From contig NZ_CACRYJ010000042.1 of assembly GCF_902703175.1 (NCBI RefSeq), positions 36,554 to 100,553 of the forward strand: DNA of 64,000 nucleotides. Direction: 5' to 3'. Positions 38,788 to 47,243 of the stretch are shown piece after piece. The position numbers and the translations under genes were made by a program. The DNA is from Occultella aeris. Lineage in GTDB: Bacteria; Actinomycetota; Actinomycetes; Actinomycetales; Beutenbergiaceae. The notes under the pieces were generated by a model. The model was not told the DNA's origin, made no database searches, and saw only the letters and a list, made by a program, of their open reading frames with translations. The stretch's first letter is position 1. The number at the start of each line of letters is the position of its first letter.

Positions 38788-39294
38788 ATGAACTGGGACG
38801 ACCTCTTCGCCGACCTCCAGGCCCAGTTCGTGGCGCAGCAGCGGGCCGAGCAGGGCGAGTTGGTCGCGAATCTCGTGGAGGCGGAGGCGGCCACCACCAC
38901 GTTCGGCGACCGGGTGCGCGCCGCGAAGGGTCGATCGGTGACCGCGCGGCTCCTGGACGGCACCGACCGTCGCGGCCTCGTGACCGATGCCGCGCCGACC
39001 TGGTTCGTGCTCGGCGAGGGCGAGCGACGCTCACTGATCAGGATGGATGCCGTCGTCGCGGCGTGGCCGTTGGCCGGCGTCGCACCCGCGCCCGGGCGGG
39101 TCGAGCAGGGATTGCGGCTGGGGCACGTGTTGCGGGCCCTGGCGGCGGACGGCGCCGAGGTGCTCGCACATACTCTCGGCGGGATGCACCGGGGCCGGAT
39201 CGTGCGCGTCGGCGCCGATCACCTCGACCTGGCCACGGCGGCGGCGGTGCTCGTCGTGCCGTGGTCGGCGTTGTTGAGCGTCGACTCCCAGTAG
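38788..39294 (+). CDS. Conserved actinobacterial protein of unknown function
   Basis: A 168-residue soluble protein that I do not recognise by name. It starts MNWDDLFADLQAQFVAQQRAE, a helical N-terminus, followed by two beta-rich segments: GRSVTARLLDGTDRRGLVTDAAPTWFVL and HRGRIVRVGADHLDLATAAAVLVVP. The repeated strand pattern suggests a duplicated small barrel (inference). It is divergent from the LysM gene and is predicted to be transcribed without a leader. Confidence 0.75.
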   Translation: MNWDDLFADLQAQFVAQQRAEQGELVANLVEAEAATTTFGDRVRAAKGRSVTARLLDGTDRRGLVTDAAPTWFVLGEGERRSLIRMDAVVAAWPLAGVAPAPGRVEQGLRLGHVLRALAADGAEVLAHTLGGMHRGRIVRVGADHLDLATAAAVLVVPWSALLSVDSQ

Positions 39295-39319
39295 GCGACG
39301 GCGCCAGCGAATCTGCTTC

Positions 39320-39333
39320 TGGAGGATCCTCCA
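39320..39333. promoter_or_regulatory. 14-bp palindrome upstream of purine permease
   Basis: TGGAGGATCCTCCA is a perfect palindrome in the 210-base gap before the permease-UraD gene. A GATTCG-ACGA-CGAATC inverted repeat occurs at about 39466-39481. Either could be a regulator site, perhaps for PucR; nothing else is recognised in this gap. Confidence 0.35.
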
Positions 39334-39504
39334 AGACGAGCGCGGGGCGGAGCTCGAACGTTGGCGGATCGGTGACTGGCGTGGCCTACCCGTGATGCAG
39401 GACCGTGGTTGCCTGCGCACAACGCGGAAGTTGCATTCCAGGATTCGAAAGAATTGTTGGTTCGCAGATTCGACGACGAATCGACCCGACTCCCCGAGGT
39501 TCCC

Positions 39505-41427
39505 ATGTCTGTTGCGACACCCAGCCCGAACCGCACCCGGTCCGTCCATCCGGTCGACGAGCGACTGCCCACGGGCAAGCTCGCCGTCTACGGCCTGCAG
39601 CACGTGCTCGCGTTCTACGCCGGCGCCGTCATCGTCCCGATCCTGCTCGCCGGGGCCATCGGACTCAGCGAGCGCGAGCTGATCCACCTGATCAACGCGG
39701 ACCTGTTCACTTGTGGGATCGCATCGATCATCCAGTCGATCGGGTTCTGGAAGGTCGGGGTCCGGCTCCCGCTGCTGCAGGGGGTCACGTTCACCGCCGT
39801 GAGCCCGATGATCGCGATCGGCCTTGCCGCCGGTGGCGGCACCGACGGGCTGCTGGTGATCTACGGCGCGGTCATCGTGGCCGGGCTGTTCACGTTCCTG
39901 ATCGCCCCCTTCTTCGCCCGCCTGATCCGATTCTTCCCACCGGTCGTGACCGGCACCGTGATCCTGATCATCGGTATCGCACTGCTGCCGGTGGCGGCCC
40001 AGGACGCGGTCGGCGGCGCCGGCGGCGACCCCACGAATCCGCGCAACCTCGCCTACGCACTGGGCACCCTCGCCCTGATCGTGGCCATCCAGCGGATCTT
40101 CAAGGGCTTCATGGCCACCGTGGCCGTGCTCATCGGACTGGTCGTCGGCACGCTGGCCGCGTGGGCGTTCGGGGACGCCCACTTCGGCGGGGTCGCCGAG
40201 TCCGCGTGGGTCGGCGTGACCACCCCCTTCTACTTCGGCTGGCCACAGTTCAGCGCGGCCGCGATCATCTCGATGATCGTCGTCATGCTGATCACCGCGG
40301 TGGAGACCACCGGTGACGTGTTCGCCACGGGGGAGATCGTGGACAAGCGCATCAGCAGGTCCGACATCGCCCGGGCGCTGCGCGCGGACGGACTCGCCAC
40401 CACGCTCGGCGGCGTCCTCAACTCCTTCCCGTACACGTGCTTCGCGGAGAACGTCGGTCTGGTGCGGCTGACCCGGGTGAAGAGCCGGTACGTGGTCGCG
40501 GCCGCAGGTCTGATCATGATCGGGCTCGGCCTGTTGCCGAAGGCCGGCGCCGTGGTGGCGGGCATCCCGCACCCGGTCCTGGGCGGTGCGGCGCTGGCCA
40601 TGTTCGCGACCGTCGCGGTCGTGGGCATCCAGACCCTCTCCCGGGTGGACTTCAACGACCACCGCAACATCGTCATCGTCGGCACGAGCATCGGGCTGGC
40701 CCTGCTCGTCACCGCGCAGCCGGCGGTGGCCCAGGCGGTGCCCTCCTGGGCGGAGATCATCTTCGGCAGCGGCATCACGCTCGGCAGCATCACCGCGATC
40801 GGCCTGAACCTGGTCTTCCACCACCTCGGGCGCGGCCGGGGACCGGCCGTCGCGGGCCGGCCCGGCGCGGACTCGATCAGCCTCGGCCAGGTCAACGCGA
40901 TGAGCCGCGAGGAGTTCGTAGCCACGTTCGCCGTGCTGGTCCAGGGTGAGGGCTGGGTGGCCGAGCGGGCCTACGACCGGCGCCCGTTCGGCGACACCCA
41001 GACGCTGCGGATGGCCCTGCAGGAGGCCCTGTTCGCCGGTGGCGCCGACGAGCAGCGGGAGTTGATGCAGGCCTACCCGGACCTCGGCGGGCTCGGGGAG
41101 GAGGCCGGCGAGGACTCGGCCGCGGAGCAGTCCGAGGTGGGCCTGACCCGGCTCGACGAGGAGTCCCAGGACGAGTTCACCCGGCTCACGGCCACGTATC
41201 GCGACCGGTTCGGAGTTCCGCTGATCGCCTGCGTGCGTGACATCGGCGCCCGCGAACGCGTGCTCGCCTCGGGGTGGGAGCGGCTGTCGAACTCCGACGC
41301 CCAGGAACACGCGACCGCGATCATCGAGATCGCCAAGATCGCCAACCACCGCTTCGAGTCACTCGTCGCAGACGCCAACCCGATCAGCGCCGCGCGCACG
41401 CGTAGCCTGGACCGAGCAGGGAGTTGA
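39505..41427 (+). CDS. NCS2 purine permease fused to UraD-like (OHCU decarboxylase) domain
   Basis: A 640-residue fusion. Residues 1-445 form a nucleobase-ascorbate transporter with about 12-14 helices, QH at 32-33, VETTGD near 266 and the NAT signature ENVGLVRLTR at 315-324, as in uric acid/xanthine permeases. Residues 458-622 resemble 2-oxo-4-hydroxy-4-carboxy-5-ureidoimidazoline decarboxylase, with FVATF, SAAEQ (E541), FGVPLIACVRD and EIAKIANHR. The usual catalytic His of HPDL is replaced by Tyr 524 (AYPDLGG). It would import urate or a related purine; activity of the second domain is uncertain. ATG 39505 has GAGG six bases upstream. Confidence 0.85.
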   Translation: MSVATPSPNRTRSVHPVDERLPTGKLAVYGLQHVLAFYAGAVIVPILLAGAIGLSERELIHLINADLFTCGIASIIQSIGFWKVGVRLPLLQGVTFTAVSPMIAIGLAAGGGTDGLLVIYGAVIVAGLFTFLIAPFFARLIRFFPPVVTGTVILIIGIALLPVAAQDAVGGAGGDPTNPRNLAYALGTLALIVAIQRIFKGFMATVAVLIGLVVGTLAAWAFGDAHFGGVAESAWVGVTTPFYFGWPQFSAAAIISMIVVMLITAVETTGDVFATGEIVDKRISRSDIARALRADGLATTLGGVLNSFPYTCFAENVGLVRLTRVKSRYVVAAAGLIMIGLGLLPKAGAVVAGIPHPVLGGAALAMFATVAVVGIQTLSRVDFNDHRNIVIVGTSIGLALLVTAQPAVAQAVPSWAEIIFGSGITLGSITAIGLNLVFHHLGRGRGPAVAGRPGADSISLGQVNAMSREEFVATFAVLVQGEGWVAERAYDRRPFGDTQTLRMALQEALFAGGADEQRELMQAYPDLGGLGEEAGEDSAAEQSEVGLTRLDEESQDEFTRLTATYRDRFGVPLIACVRDIGARERVLASGWERLSNSDAQEHATAIIEIAKIANHRFESLVADANPISAARTRSLDRAGS

Positions 41428-41429
41428 CC

Positions 41430-41942
41430 ATGAGCCACATCGAACTCGCGAAGGGGCGGATCATGACCGCGGACCCCAGGCAGGAGCACTGGCTCGCCGA
41501 GGCCGTCGCCCTCGCCCGCAGCAACGTCGCCGACGGGGGCGGCCCGTTCGGGGCGCTCGTCGTCCGCGGCGGGCAGATCCTCGGGAGTGGCGTCAACCGG
41601 GTCACCCGTGACAACGACCCGACGGCGCACGCCGAGGTCTGCGCGATCCGTGCGGCGGCGTCCGCGCTCGGGGACTACCGCCTGACCGGGACGGTGCTGT
41701 ACACCTCCTGCGAACCCTGCCCGCTGTGCCTGTCGGCCGCGCTCTGGGCGCGGGTGGACCGGGTCGTGTATGCCGCGGACCGCTACGACGCGGCGCGTGG
41801 TGGCTTCGACGATCTCGCGTTCTACGAACTGTTCGCCAAGGATCGCTCCGAGTGGGACACCCCTGTCGTCTCGCTCGAGGTTCCGGGGGCGGCCGCCCCG
41901 TTCGACGACTGGCTCGCCCGCCCCGACCGCGTGGAGTACTGA
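41430..41942 (+). CDS. Nucleoside/guanine deaminase-like (CDA fold)
   Basis: A 170-residue zinc deaminase. The motif HAE at 67-69 (TAHAEVCAIRAA) and PCPLC with C97 and C100 supply the zinc ligands and the proton shuttle. GGGPFGALVV near 36 and the terminal region FDDLAFYELFAKD resemble B. subtilis-type guanine deaminase (GuaD), which turns guanine into xanthine. ATG 41430 follows CAGGGAG with a 6-base spacer; a TTG at 41424 would overlap the upstream stop. It is in one operon with the permease fusion and convergent with pucR. Confidence 0.85.
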   Translation: MSHIELAKGRIMTADPRQEHWLAEAVALARSNVADGGGPFGALVVRGGQILGSGVNRVTRDNDPTAHAEVCAIRAAASALGDYRLTGTVLYTSCEPCPLCLSAALWARVDRVVYAADRYDAARGGFDDLAFYELFAKDRSEWDTPVVSLEVPGAAAPFDDWLARPDRVEY

Positions 41943-41946
41943 AGCC

Positions 41947-43509
41947 TCACCGCAGCCCCAGTGCGAGGAAGAGGTCGACCCGGTCGGCGAACCGGGACAG
42001 GTCCCGGCCGGTGAGTTCCTCGACGCGACCGATCCGGTACCGGACGGTGTTCACGTGCAGGTGCAGCGCCTGGGCCGTCCGGGTCCAGGACCCGTCGTTC
42101 TCGAGGAACGCCACGAGGGTCTCCTCCAGCGCCGTGTCCTGGTGCTCGGCCCGGCGGGTGGCCAGTGCGCCGAGCACCCGGGCCGAGAACGCCCGCCGCA
42201 CCTCGTCCGGGACCGCCGCGAGCAGGCCGACATGGCTGGTCACCTCGGCCGCGGTGACCACCTCCACCGGTGCCGGGCGAAGCCGCGCGAGGGCGAACGC
42301 GTGCCGGGCCTCGTCCAGGGCACCGGCGATCGCCGCATCGGTGGTTCGCGCGCTGATCCCGACACAGAAGCGGCGGGTCCCCATGGCCGGCGTCAACCGC
42401 AGCGCCGCGGCCCGGACCCGCTCGGCGGCGTCGATCCTCGCGGCAGGGACCAGCGCCAGCGTCACGCCGTCGGGCCCGACCGAACCGACCGCGCCGCGCC
42501 CGAGGTGCGCGGCGACGTCCTCCAGGATCGCGCCGGTGGCGCCGGCCGGCGCGCCCGGGCCGGGCCCGGCAACCACCGCGACGAACGGTTCGCGGGGGTC
42601 CACGCCGCACTGGTCCAGCAACGCGTGCGCCTCGGCGCCGGAGCCGTGGCCCTGCGCCACGAGCGCCAGGACGCCGTCGGCCAGCGTGTGCGCGACCTGG
42701 CGCACCGGCGCCCGGCGGGCCTCGTCCAGGGCGACGACGGCGCACAGCTGGGTGATCGTGTCCAGGTGGTCATCCGGCCAGTTCGCCCAACTGCCCTCGA
42801 CGAGCACCATCGTGGTGGTCACCCGGTCCGCGAGGGCACCGGCGCCGGCGAACACCGACCACTGCCCGACGGCGTCGCCCGGCTCCGCGGACAGCGTGAC
42901 CACGATCGGGAGCCGCGGTGCGCGCAGGTACGCGTCGGTGATCCGGTCGAGCGTCGCGTCGGGGAGCGGGTCGCCGTCCCCGGCGAGCTGGCGCCCGCTC
43001 GGCGTCAGGACCCGGCAGGTCAGACCGGTCTCGGCCCGAACCTGTCCGAGCAGTTCGGCCACGTTGTAGCCCTGCGCCAGTGCGAGCAGCAGCCGGCGCT
43101 GGCGGTCCAGGCGGGCGGCGAGCTGGTCGCCCCGCTCGGTACCGACACGGCCAACGATGTACTCGGTGAGGGTGGCGAAGGAGACCGGCGGCGGCACCTC
43201 GAACAGGACCAGCCCGTGGCGGGCGCAGGCGGTCACGACGTCCTGGGGCACGGGGCCGAAGTAGGCCGTGCCGGCGGCCAGCGCGACCGCCCCGGCAGCC
43301 CGGATGGTCGCGACGAAGGTCTCCGAGTCGGCCGGCGCCTGACGCCACATCAGGCCGGAGATCACCAGTTCCCCGCCGCTCAGGTATCGGCCGGGGTCGA
43401 TCAGGTCCGTCGTGTAGACGACGGTCACCGGCGACTCGAGTGCGCGCTCGTCCCCGACCAGCAGGCGCAGGTCAAGGTCCTCGGCGTCGAGGAGGTCGCG
43501 GAGCCTCAT
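41947..43509 (-). CDS. PucR-family transcriptional regulator
   Basis: A 520-residue regulator. The N-terminal PucR domain (about 1-125) begins MRLRDLLDAEDLDLRLL and contains GGELVISGL. A GGDEF-like/CdaR middle follows, and the C-terminal HTH_30 domain (about 455-515) has LVAFLENDGSWTRTAQALHLHVNTVRYRIGRVEELTG. PucR proteins regulate purine degradation, fitting the two convergent genes that end 4 bases away. ATG 43509 has TAGGTT six bases upstream, so it may be leaderless; a GGAGG farther upstream overlaps that box. Confidence 0.88.
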   Translation of the reverse strand: MRLRDLLDAEDLDLRLLVGDERALESPVTVVYTTDLIDPGRYLSGGELVISGLMWRQAPADSETFVATIRAAGAVALAAGTAYFGPVPQDVVTACARHGLVLFEVPPPVSFATLTEYIVGRVGTERGDQLAARLDRQRRLLLALAQGYNVAELLGQVRAETGLTCRVLTPSGRQLAGDGDPLPDATLDRITDAYLRAPRLPIVVTLSAEPGDAVGQWSVFAGAGALADRVTTTMVLVEGSWANWPDDHLDTITQLCAVVALDEARRAPVRQVAHTLADGVLALVAQGHGSGAEAHALLDQCGVDPREPFVAVVAGPGPGAPAGATGAILEDVAAHLGRGAVGSVGPDGVTLALVPAARIDAAERVRAAALRLTPAMGTRRFCVGISARTTDAAIAGALDEARHAFALARLRPAPVEVVTAAEVTSHVGLLAAVPDEVRRAFSARVLGALATRRAEHQDTALEETLVAFLENDGSWTRTAQALHLHVNTVRYRIGRVEELTGRDLSRFADRVDLFLALGLR

Positions 43510-43515
43510 CGCCCG

Positions 43516-43521
43516 AACCTA
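43516..43521 (-). promoter_or_regulatory. -10 element for leaderless pucR-like gene
   Basis: TAGGTT fits TANNNT and ends 6 bases before ATG 43509. Confidence 0.45.
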
Positions 43522-43589
43522 CCTCCGGCCCGGCCCTGCCGATCGCCCCTCGGCCGGCCGCCCGGTCGGTACCCGGGGCCGCAGCACCG

Positions 43590-43847
43590 TCAGCCCTCGG
43601 CCAGCGGTGCCGTCTCGTCGAGGTCCGCCATCGGGTCCCCACCGTGGGCGATCCGCTCCTGGGTGCGCTTGTACATCCGGGTGATGTACGCCTCGAGCTC
43701 GGTGTTCTCGACCCGCCAGGTGCCCTTGCCGCCGATCTGGATCGCCTTCAACTCCCCGCTGCGCACGAGGGCGCGCGCTTGCGACATCGTGATCTGAAGA
43801 ACCTCGGTCACGTCCGCGAGAGAGAGGAATCGCGCTTCCATCCTCAT
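43590..43847 (-). CDS. Small helix-turn-helix (excisionase/MerR-like) protein
   Basis: An 85-residue protein. FLSLADVTEVLQITMSQARALVRSGELKAIQIGGKGTWRVENTELEAYI is an HTH_17 winged helix of the excisionase type. The C-terminal tail is acidic. In actinobacteria such small proteins act as DNA-binding regulators. ATG 43847 is used here, but ATG 43841 is equally possible; neither has a ribosome site. It is divergent from the SAF-domain gene 124 bases away and may regulate it (inference). Confidence 0.75.
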   Translation of the reverse strand: MRMEARFLSLADVTEVLQITMSQARALVRSGELKAIQIGGKGTWRVENTELEAYITRMYKRTQERIAHGGDPMADLDETAPLAEG

Positions 43848-43971
43848 AGTTTGACAGCGAACGGCTCGCCAGGAGTGAACATGAGCGATCTGTGCATAAC
43901 TTCCGCAACGGGTGTTCTCTTGGCACCATGGGTGCACTCCTCGAAGGGCGAGGGGGTTGGGGGGAGCAACG

Positions 43972-44625
43972 ATGCCCGATCCGAGCACACCTGCGGCACA
44001 GCGGCTGCGTCGTCCGAGTTGGCGCGACCCCCGGTTGGGGATCGGGATCCTCCTGGTGGCGCTGTCCGTGGCACTCGGATCGTGGGCCGTCACCAATGCC
44101 GCCGACACGGTCGAGGTGTACCGCACCACCGATGCGCTCAGCCCGGGCGACCGGATCGACCCGGCGGACCTGGAGGTGGTGCGGGTCCACGTCCCCGACA
44201 TCGATCTGTACCTGACCCCGGGCGAGTCGGTCCCCGACGACGCGGTGGCGATCCGCGCCGTCGGGCCCGGCGAACTCGTGCCGGGTTCCGCGCTCGGCAC
44301 CGAGTCGCAGGTGGAGGTCCGGCCGATCTCGCTGCCGACGAGCGCGGCCCTGGAGGCATACCTGGAGAAGGGGTCGCGGGTGGACCTGTGGGTGGCGCTG
44401 CCGGACCCGGACGGCGTCGGCGTCGATCCCGTGGGCCCCGCGCAGCTGCTGGTCGAGGGTGTGGAGGTCTGGGACATCCACGAGGACACGTCCCTGTTCG
44501 CGGGCACCGACCAGGTCCAGGTCCAGGTCCTCGTCGACGTGGCCGACCTGCCGGACGTGCTGGACGCACTCAGCAGCGGGGCGGAGATCACCGTGGTGCC
44601 GCTGCCCGGCCAGGCCGACTCGTGA
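43972..44625 (+). CDS. SAF-domain membrane protein (CpaB-like)
   Basis: A 217-residue protein. One membrane helix lies at about 23-43 (LGIGILLVALSVALGSWAV). A SAF domain follows with LSPGDRIDPADLEVVRVHVPD near 55 and AVGPGELVPGSAL near 91. It is related to the CpaB/RcpC pilus assembly proteins. ATG 43972 follows GGGGGAG by 5-6 bases. It is coupled by GTGA to a ParA/CpaE-like ATPase, but no other Tad pilus gene is in the window. Confidence 0.8.
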   Translation: MPDPSTPAAQRLRRPSWRDPRLGIGILLVALSVALGSWAVTNAADTVEVYRTTDALSPGDRIDPADLEVVRVHVPDIDLYLTPGESVPDDAVAIRAVGPGELVPGSALGTESQVEVRPISLPTSAALEAYLEKGSRVDLWVALPDPDGVGVDPVGPAQLLVEGVEVWDIHEDTSLFAGTDQVQVQVLVDVADLPDVLDALSSGAEITVVPLPGQADS

Positions 44626-46013
44626 GCACCGGGGTCCTGCTCTGCCTGCGCGGCGAGGTCGAGCAGGCACTGGTCGCCTCGATCGCGGCCGCCCCGGGAC
44701 TGTCGGTGGTGCGCCGATGTGCCGACACCGCCGAGCTGCTGGCCGCGGCACTGGCCGGCCTCGGCTCGGTGGCCGTGGTGGACGCCGACTTCGAGGTGGA
44801 CCGGCCCCTCGTCAGCCGGCTGCGTGCCGCGGGCACCCGCACCCTGGTGCTCTGCGAGCCCGACGCGGTGGACCGGCACGTCCGGCTCGGGGCTCTCGCC
44901 GTGGCCCCTGGCGGGGACCTCCTCGGCGCAGTCACCGCCCTCGCCGACGGCGCCGACGACGACACCGACCGCACGGCGGAGCGCTTCGACGCGGTCATCG
45001 GCGCCGGCTGGGACGATCCCGACGGGCCGACCGCGGACGTGCCGGACCGGGGCCCGACGGCGGAGTCCACCGAGCCTGGGGCCGTCACCGGAGCGGGAGC
45101 GGACTCCGGCGAGGGCGCGTCAGGGCGCGTGGTCGTCGTCTGGGGGCCGCCGGGTTCGCCGGGGCGCACCACGATCGCGGTCAACCTCGCGGCCGAGCTG
45201 GCCGCGGCGGGGGAGCCGACGCTGCTCGTCGACGCCGACATCTGGGGCGCCTCCGTGGCCCAGGTGCTCGGCGTGCTGGACGAGTTCGCGGGTCTCGCCG
45301 CCGCCGTCCGGGCCGCCGATCACGGCACCCTCGACGCCGCGTCACTGGCCAGGCTGACCCCCTGGGTGTCCCAGGATCTGCGGGTGCTGCCCGGCCTGAC
45401 CCGGCCCGGTCGGTGGCGGGAGGTCAGCGGTGCCAGCCTGGACGTGCTGTGGGATCAGGCCCGCCGGCTGAGCCGATGGGTGGTGGTCGACGCCCCGGTG
45501 CTGGTGCCCGACGACGAGTCAGGGTTCGACCTCGGCCCCGCCCGCAACGCCGTGGCGGCATCGGCGTTCGCGGCCGCCGACGAACTGGTCGTGGTTGGCG
45601 CCGCCGAGCCGATCGGAGTGGAGCGCCTCGTGCAGGCCCTGCTCGATCTCGACGACGTCGCCCCCACCGGCCTGAGCCGCACCGTGCTCGTGAATCGCGT
45701 CCGGGCCACTGCCGCCGGTCCGCGGGCGGCCGCTTCCGTCGGGGAGGCGCTGGCCCGGTTCGCCGGCGTGAGCGACCCGGTGCTGGTACCCGACGACCGG
45801 CCCATGTGCGACCGGGCCCTGCTTGCCGGTACGGCCTGGGCCGAGGCGGCGCCCAGGTCCGCGGCCCGGGAGGCCGTCCGGGACGTGGTGCGCGCACTTC
45901 GGGACCGGGCCGGCGAGGGGGCACACGCGCCCGGGCGTCGCTGGTGGAGCGGGCGCGGCCGAGGGTTGCGCGCCGACCGGGTCGGCGTGGCCCGGACGCT
46001 GCGCGGACAGTAG
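44622..46013 (+). CDS. ParA/MinD-superfamily ATPase, CpaE-like, with deviant P-loop
   Basis: A 463-residue protein. Residues 1-110 resemble a degenerate receiver-like domain, a disordered acidic linker follows (about 110-165), and the ATPase domain begins at 168. The P-loop GPPGSPGRTT (175-184) has Arg 182 where Walker A has Lys. LLVDADIWGASVAQ near 201 fits the ParA Walker A-prime/B region. CpaE proteins place Tad secretion machines at the pole. Start GTG 44622 overlaps the SAF stop. Without other pilus genes the partner is unknown. Confidence 0.78.
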   Translation: MSTGVLLCLRGEVEQALVASIAAAPGLSVVRRCADTAELLAAALAGLGSVAVVDADFEVDRPLVSRLRAAGTRTLVLCEPDAVDRHVRLGALAVAPGGDLLGAVTALADGADDDTDRTAERFDAVIGAGWDDPDGPTADVPDRGPTAESTEPGAVTGAGADSGEGASGRVVVVWGPPGSPGRTTIAVNLAAELAAAGEPTLLVDADIWGASVAQVLGVLDEFAGLAAAVRAADHGTLDAASLARLTPWVSQDLRVLPGLTRPGRWREVSGASLDVLWDQARRLSRWVVVDAPVLVPDDESGFDLGPARNAVAASAFAAADELVVVGAAEPIGVERLVQALLDLDDVAPTGLSRTVLVNRVRATAAGPRAAASVGEALARFAGVSDPVLVPDDRPMCDRALLAGTAWAEAAPRSAAREAVRDVVRALRDRAGEGAHAPGRRWWSGRGRGLRADRVGVARTLRGQ

Positions 46014-46178
46014 CCGGAGCGCTTCCCGCCGGGCGCTGCGGGGAATCCATGGTGCACTCAGGCGCGGAGTCGGTTCCCCCCGGGTGCGCCCGACGGAAGG
46101 CCCGTTCGGACCCACCATGACGCACGGCGCGTCCCCAGGGTCCACCCGTCCCGGCCGCCGCTTTGACACACTGGCGCC

Positions 46179-46643
46179 ATGCGCATCTTCCTGCCCGCCA
46201 CGTCGGCCGACCTCGACAACCCCGACGGCGTGGGCGCGCGTCGGGCACACGCCCTCACCGCGGCGTGGCGGGCCGCGATCGGCGACGAGGACCCTGAGAC
46301 CGGCGAGTTCGCGACCCTGCTGATCGCCGCCGACGAGAGCGTGCAGCGGATCGGCGCCGCCGGCGCCACGCCGCTGCGGGTGGTGATCGCCGCCGACATA
46401 CCCGACGCCCAGGTGCGCGCACCGGACCAGGAGGCGCCGCCGTCGGCCGTGCTTGTCGACGACGTGCCGTGGTCCGCAGTGGTGAGCATCCATGTGGACG
46501 ATCCCGACGACGGCGAGGTCCGGGACCTGGTGGCCCGGGCGGCCGCGGGCGACGAGGCCGCGCTGGCCGGAACCGGGGACGTCGACCTGCTCTGGTACGA
46601 CGTCACCGAGCGTGGCCAGTTGCGAGACCAACTGCGGGGGTGA
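46179..46643 (+). CDS. DUF6912-like protein
   Basis: A 154-residue soluble protein starting MRIFLPATSADLDNPDG, with HALTAAWRAAI near 25 and LLIAADESVQRI near 46, and an acidic second half ending LLWYDVTERGQLRDQL. The N-terminal RIFLPAT pattern is that of a small conserved actinobacterial family with no known function. It is convergent with the VOC gene, 13 bases apart. The preceding gap 46014-46178 holds nothing recognisable. Confidence 0.7.
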   Translation: MRIFLPATSADLDNPDGVGARRAHALTAAWRAAIGDEDPETGEFATLLIAADESVQRIGAAGATPLRVVIAADIPDAQVRAPDQEAPPSAVLVDDVPWSAVVSIHVDDPDDGEVRDLVARAAAGDEAALAGTGDVDLLWYDVTERGQLRDQLRG

Positions 46644-46656
46644 CGGACCGGCCCGG

Positions 46657-47034
46657 TCAGGACCGGGACGTCCAGGCGGGCGCGTACGTCGGCGCGTAGA
46701 GCAGCACCGGGTCCAGGCCCGGGACGTCGAGCATCGCGCAGCGACCGTAGGGGCGCTCGTCGACGTCGCCCGCGAAGGTCGCGCCGCGGGCGGAGAGTTC
46801 GGCCATGGTCGCGTCCAGGTCATCGCACATGAGCGAGAGTTCATGGCGCTGGACGCCGGGTTCGGTCTGCCCTGGCCAGGTGCGCGGATGGACGCCGCCC
46901 TCGCTCGGGCCGCTGGCGAAGATGAGCCACCCGGGGGACGTCTCGATGAAGTGCCACCCGACGACGTCCCGGAAGAACGCGCGGGTGGCCTCGGGATCAT
47001 CGCTGTAGACAAGGGTGTGGATGCCCGTGATCAT
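46657..47034 (-). CDS. VOC-family (glyoxalase-like) protein
   Basis: A 125-residue single-module protein of the vicinal oxygen chelate fold. It shows ITGIHTLVYSDDPEATRAFFRDVVGWHFIE at the N-terminus, HELSLMCDDLDATMAELSARG near 64 and FAGDVDERPYGRCAMLDVPGLDPVLLY at the end. Family members bind metal and act on small ligands or bind antibiotics. The substrate is unknown. ATG 47034 has TATCGT six bases upstream, indicating a leaderless message. Confidence 0.82.
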   Translation of the reverse strand: MITGIHTLVYSDDPEATRAFFRDVVGWHFIETSPGWLIFASGPSEGGVHPRTWPGQTEPGVQRHELSLMCDDLDATMAELSARGATFAGDVDERPYGRCAMLDVPGLDPVLLYAPTYAPAWTSRS

Positions 47035-47040
47035 GCGGCC

Positions 47041-47046
47041 ACGATA
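47041..47046 (-). promoter_or_regulatory. -10 element for leaderless VOC gene
   Basis: TATCGT fits TANNNT and ends 6 bases before ATG 47034 on the minus strand. Confidence 0.5.
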
Positions 47047-47243
47047 CGACCGGCCCCGGTGCGGCGGAAGACCCGATCGTGGTCACCCCGAGAGCCGGGC
47101 ACCGCCCGACCCGTCACCGTCGGGCAGCGCGCCGCACACCCGCCGTTCAACGGCGCGCCGCCTCGCGGCCGTAGGGTGCTGTGCAGTGCCACGTGGGTCG
47201 GACGTCGGCCCACCGCCACGGATCACGCCACCGGAGGACAACC

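Noticed and set aside
39031-41349. A 772-codon open frame antisense to the permease-UraD gene
   Set aside because: Product is rich in Asp/Gly/Arg/His with no recognisable domain; it is a GC-rich shadow of a clear transporter.
44622-46013. Upstream extension of the ParA-like frame to 43440
   Set aside because: The extension runs antisense to pucR and across the SAF gene in another frame; the GTGA overlap at 44622 gives the natural start.
47035-47243. Small RNA or tRNA in the gap before the NAGPA gene
   Set aside because: No cloverleaf or conserved RNA pattern; only a TAGGGT hexamer at 47172-47177 that may be the gene's -10.
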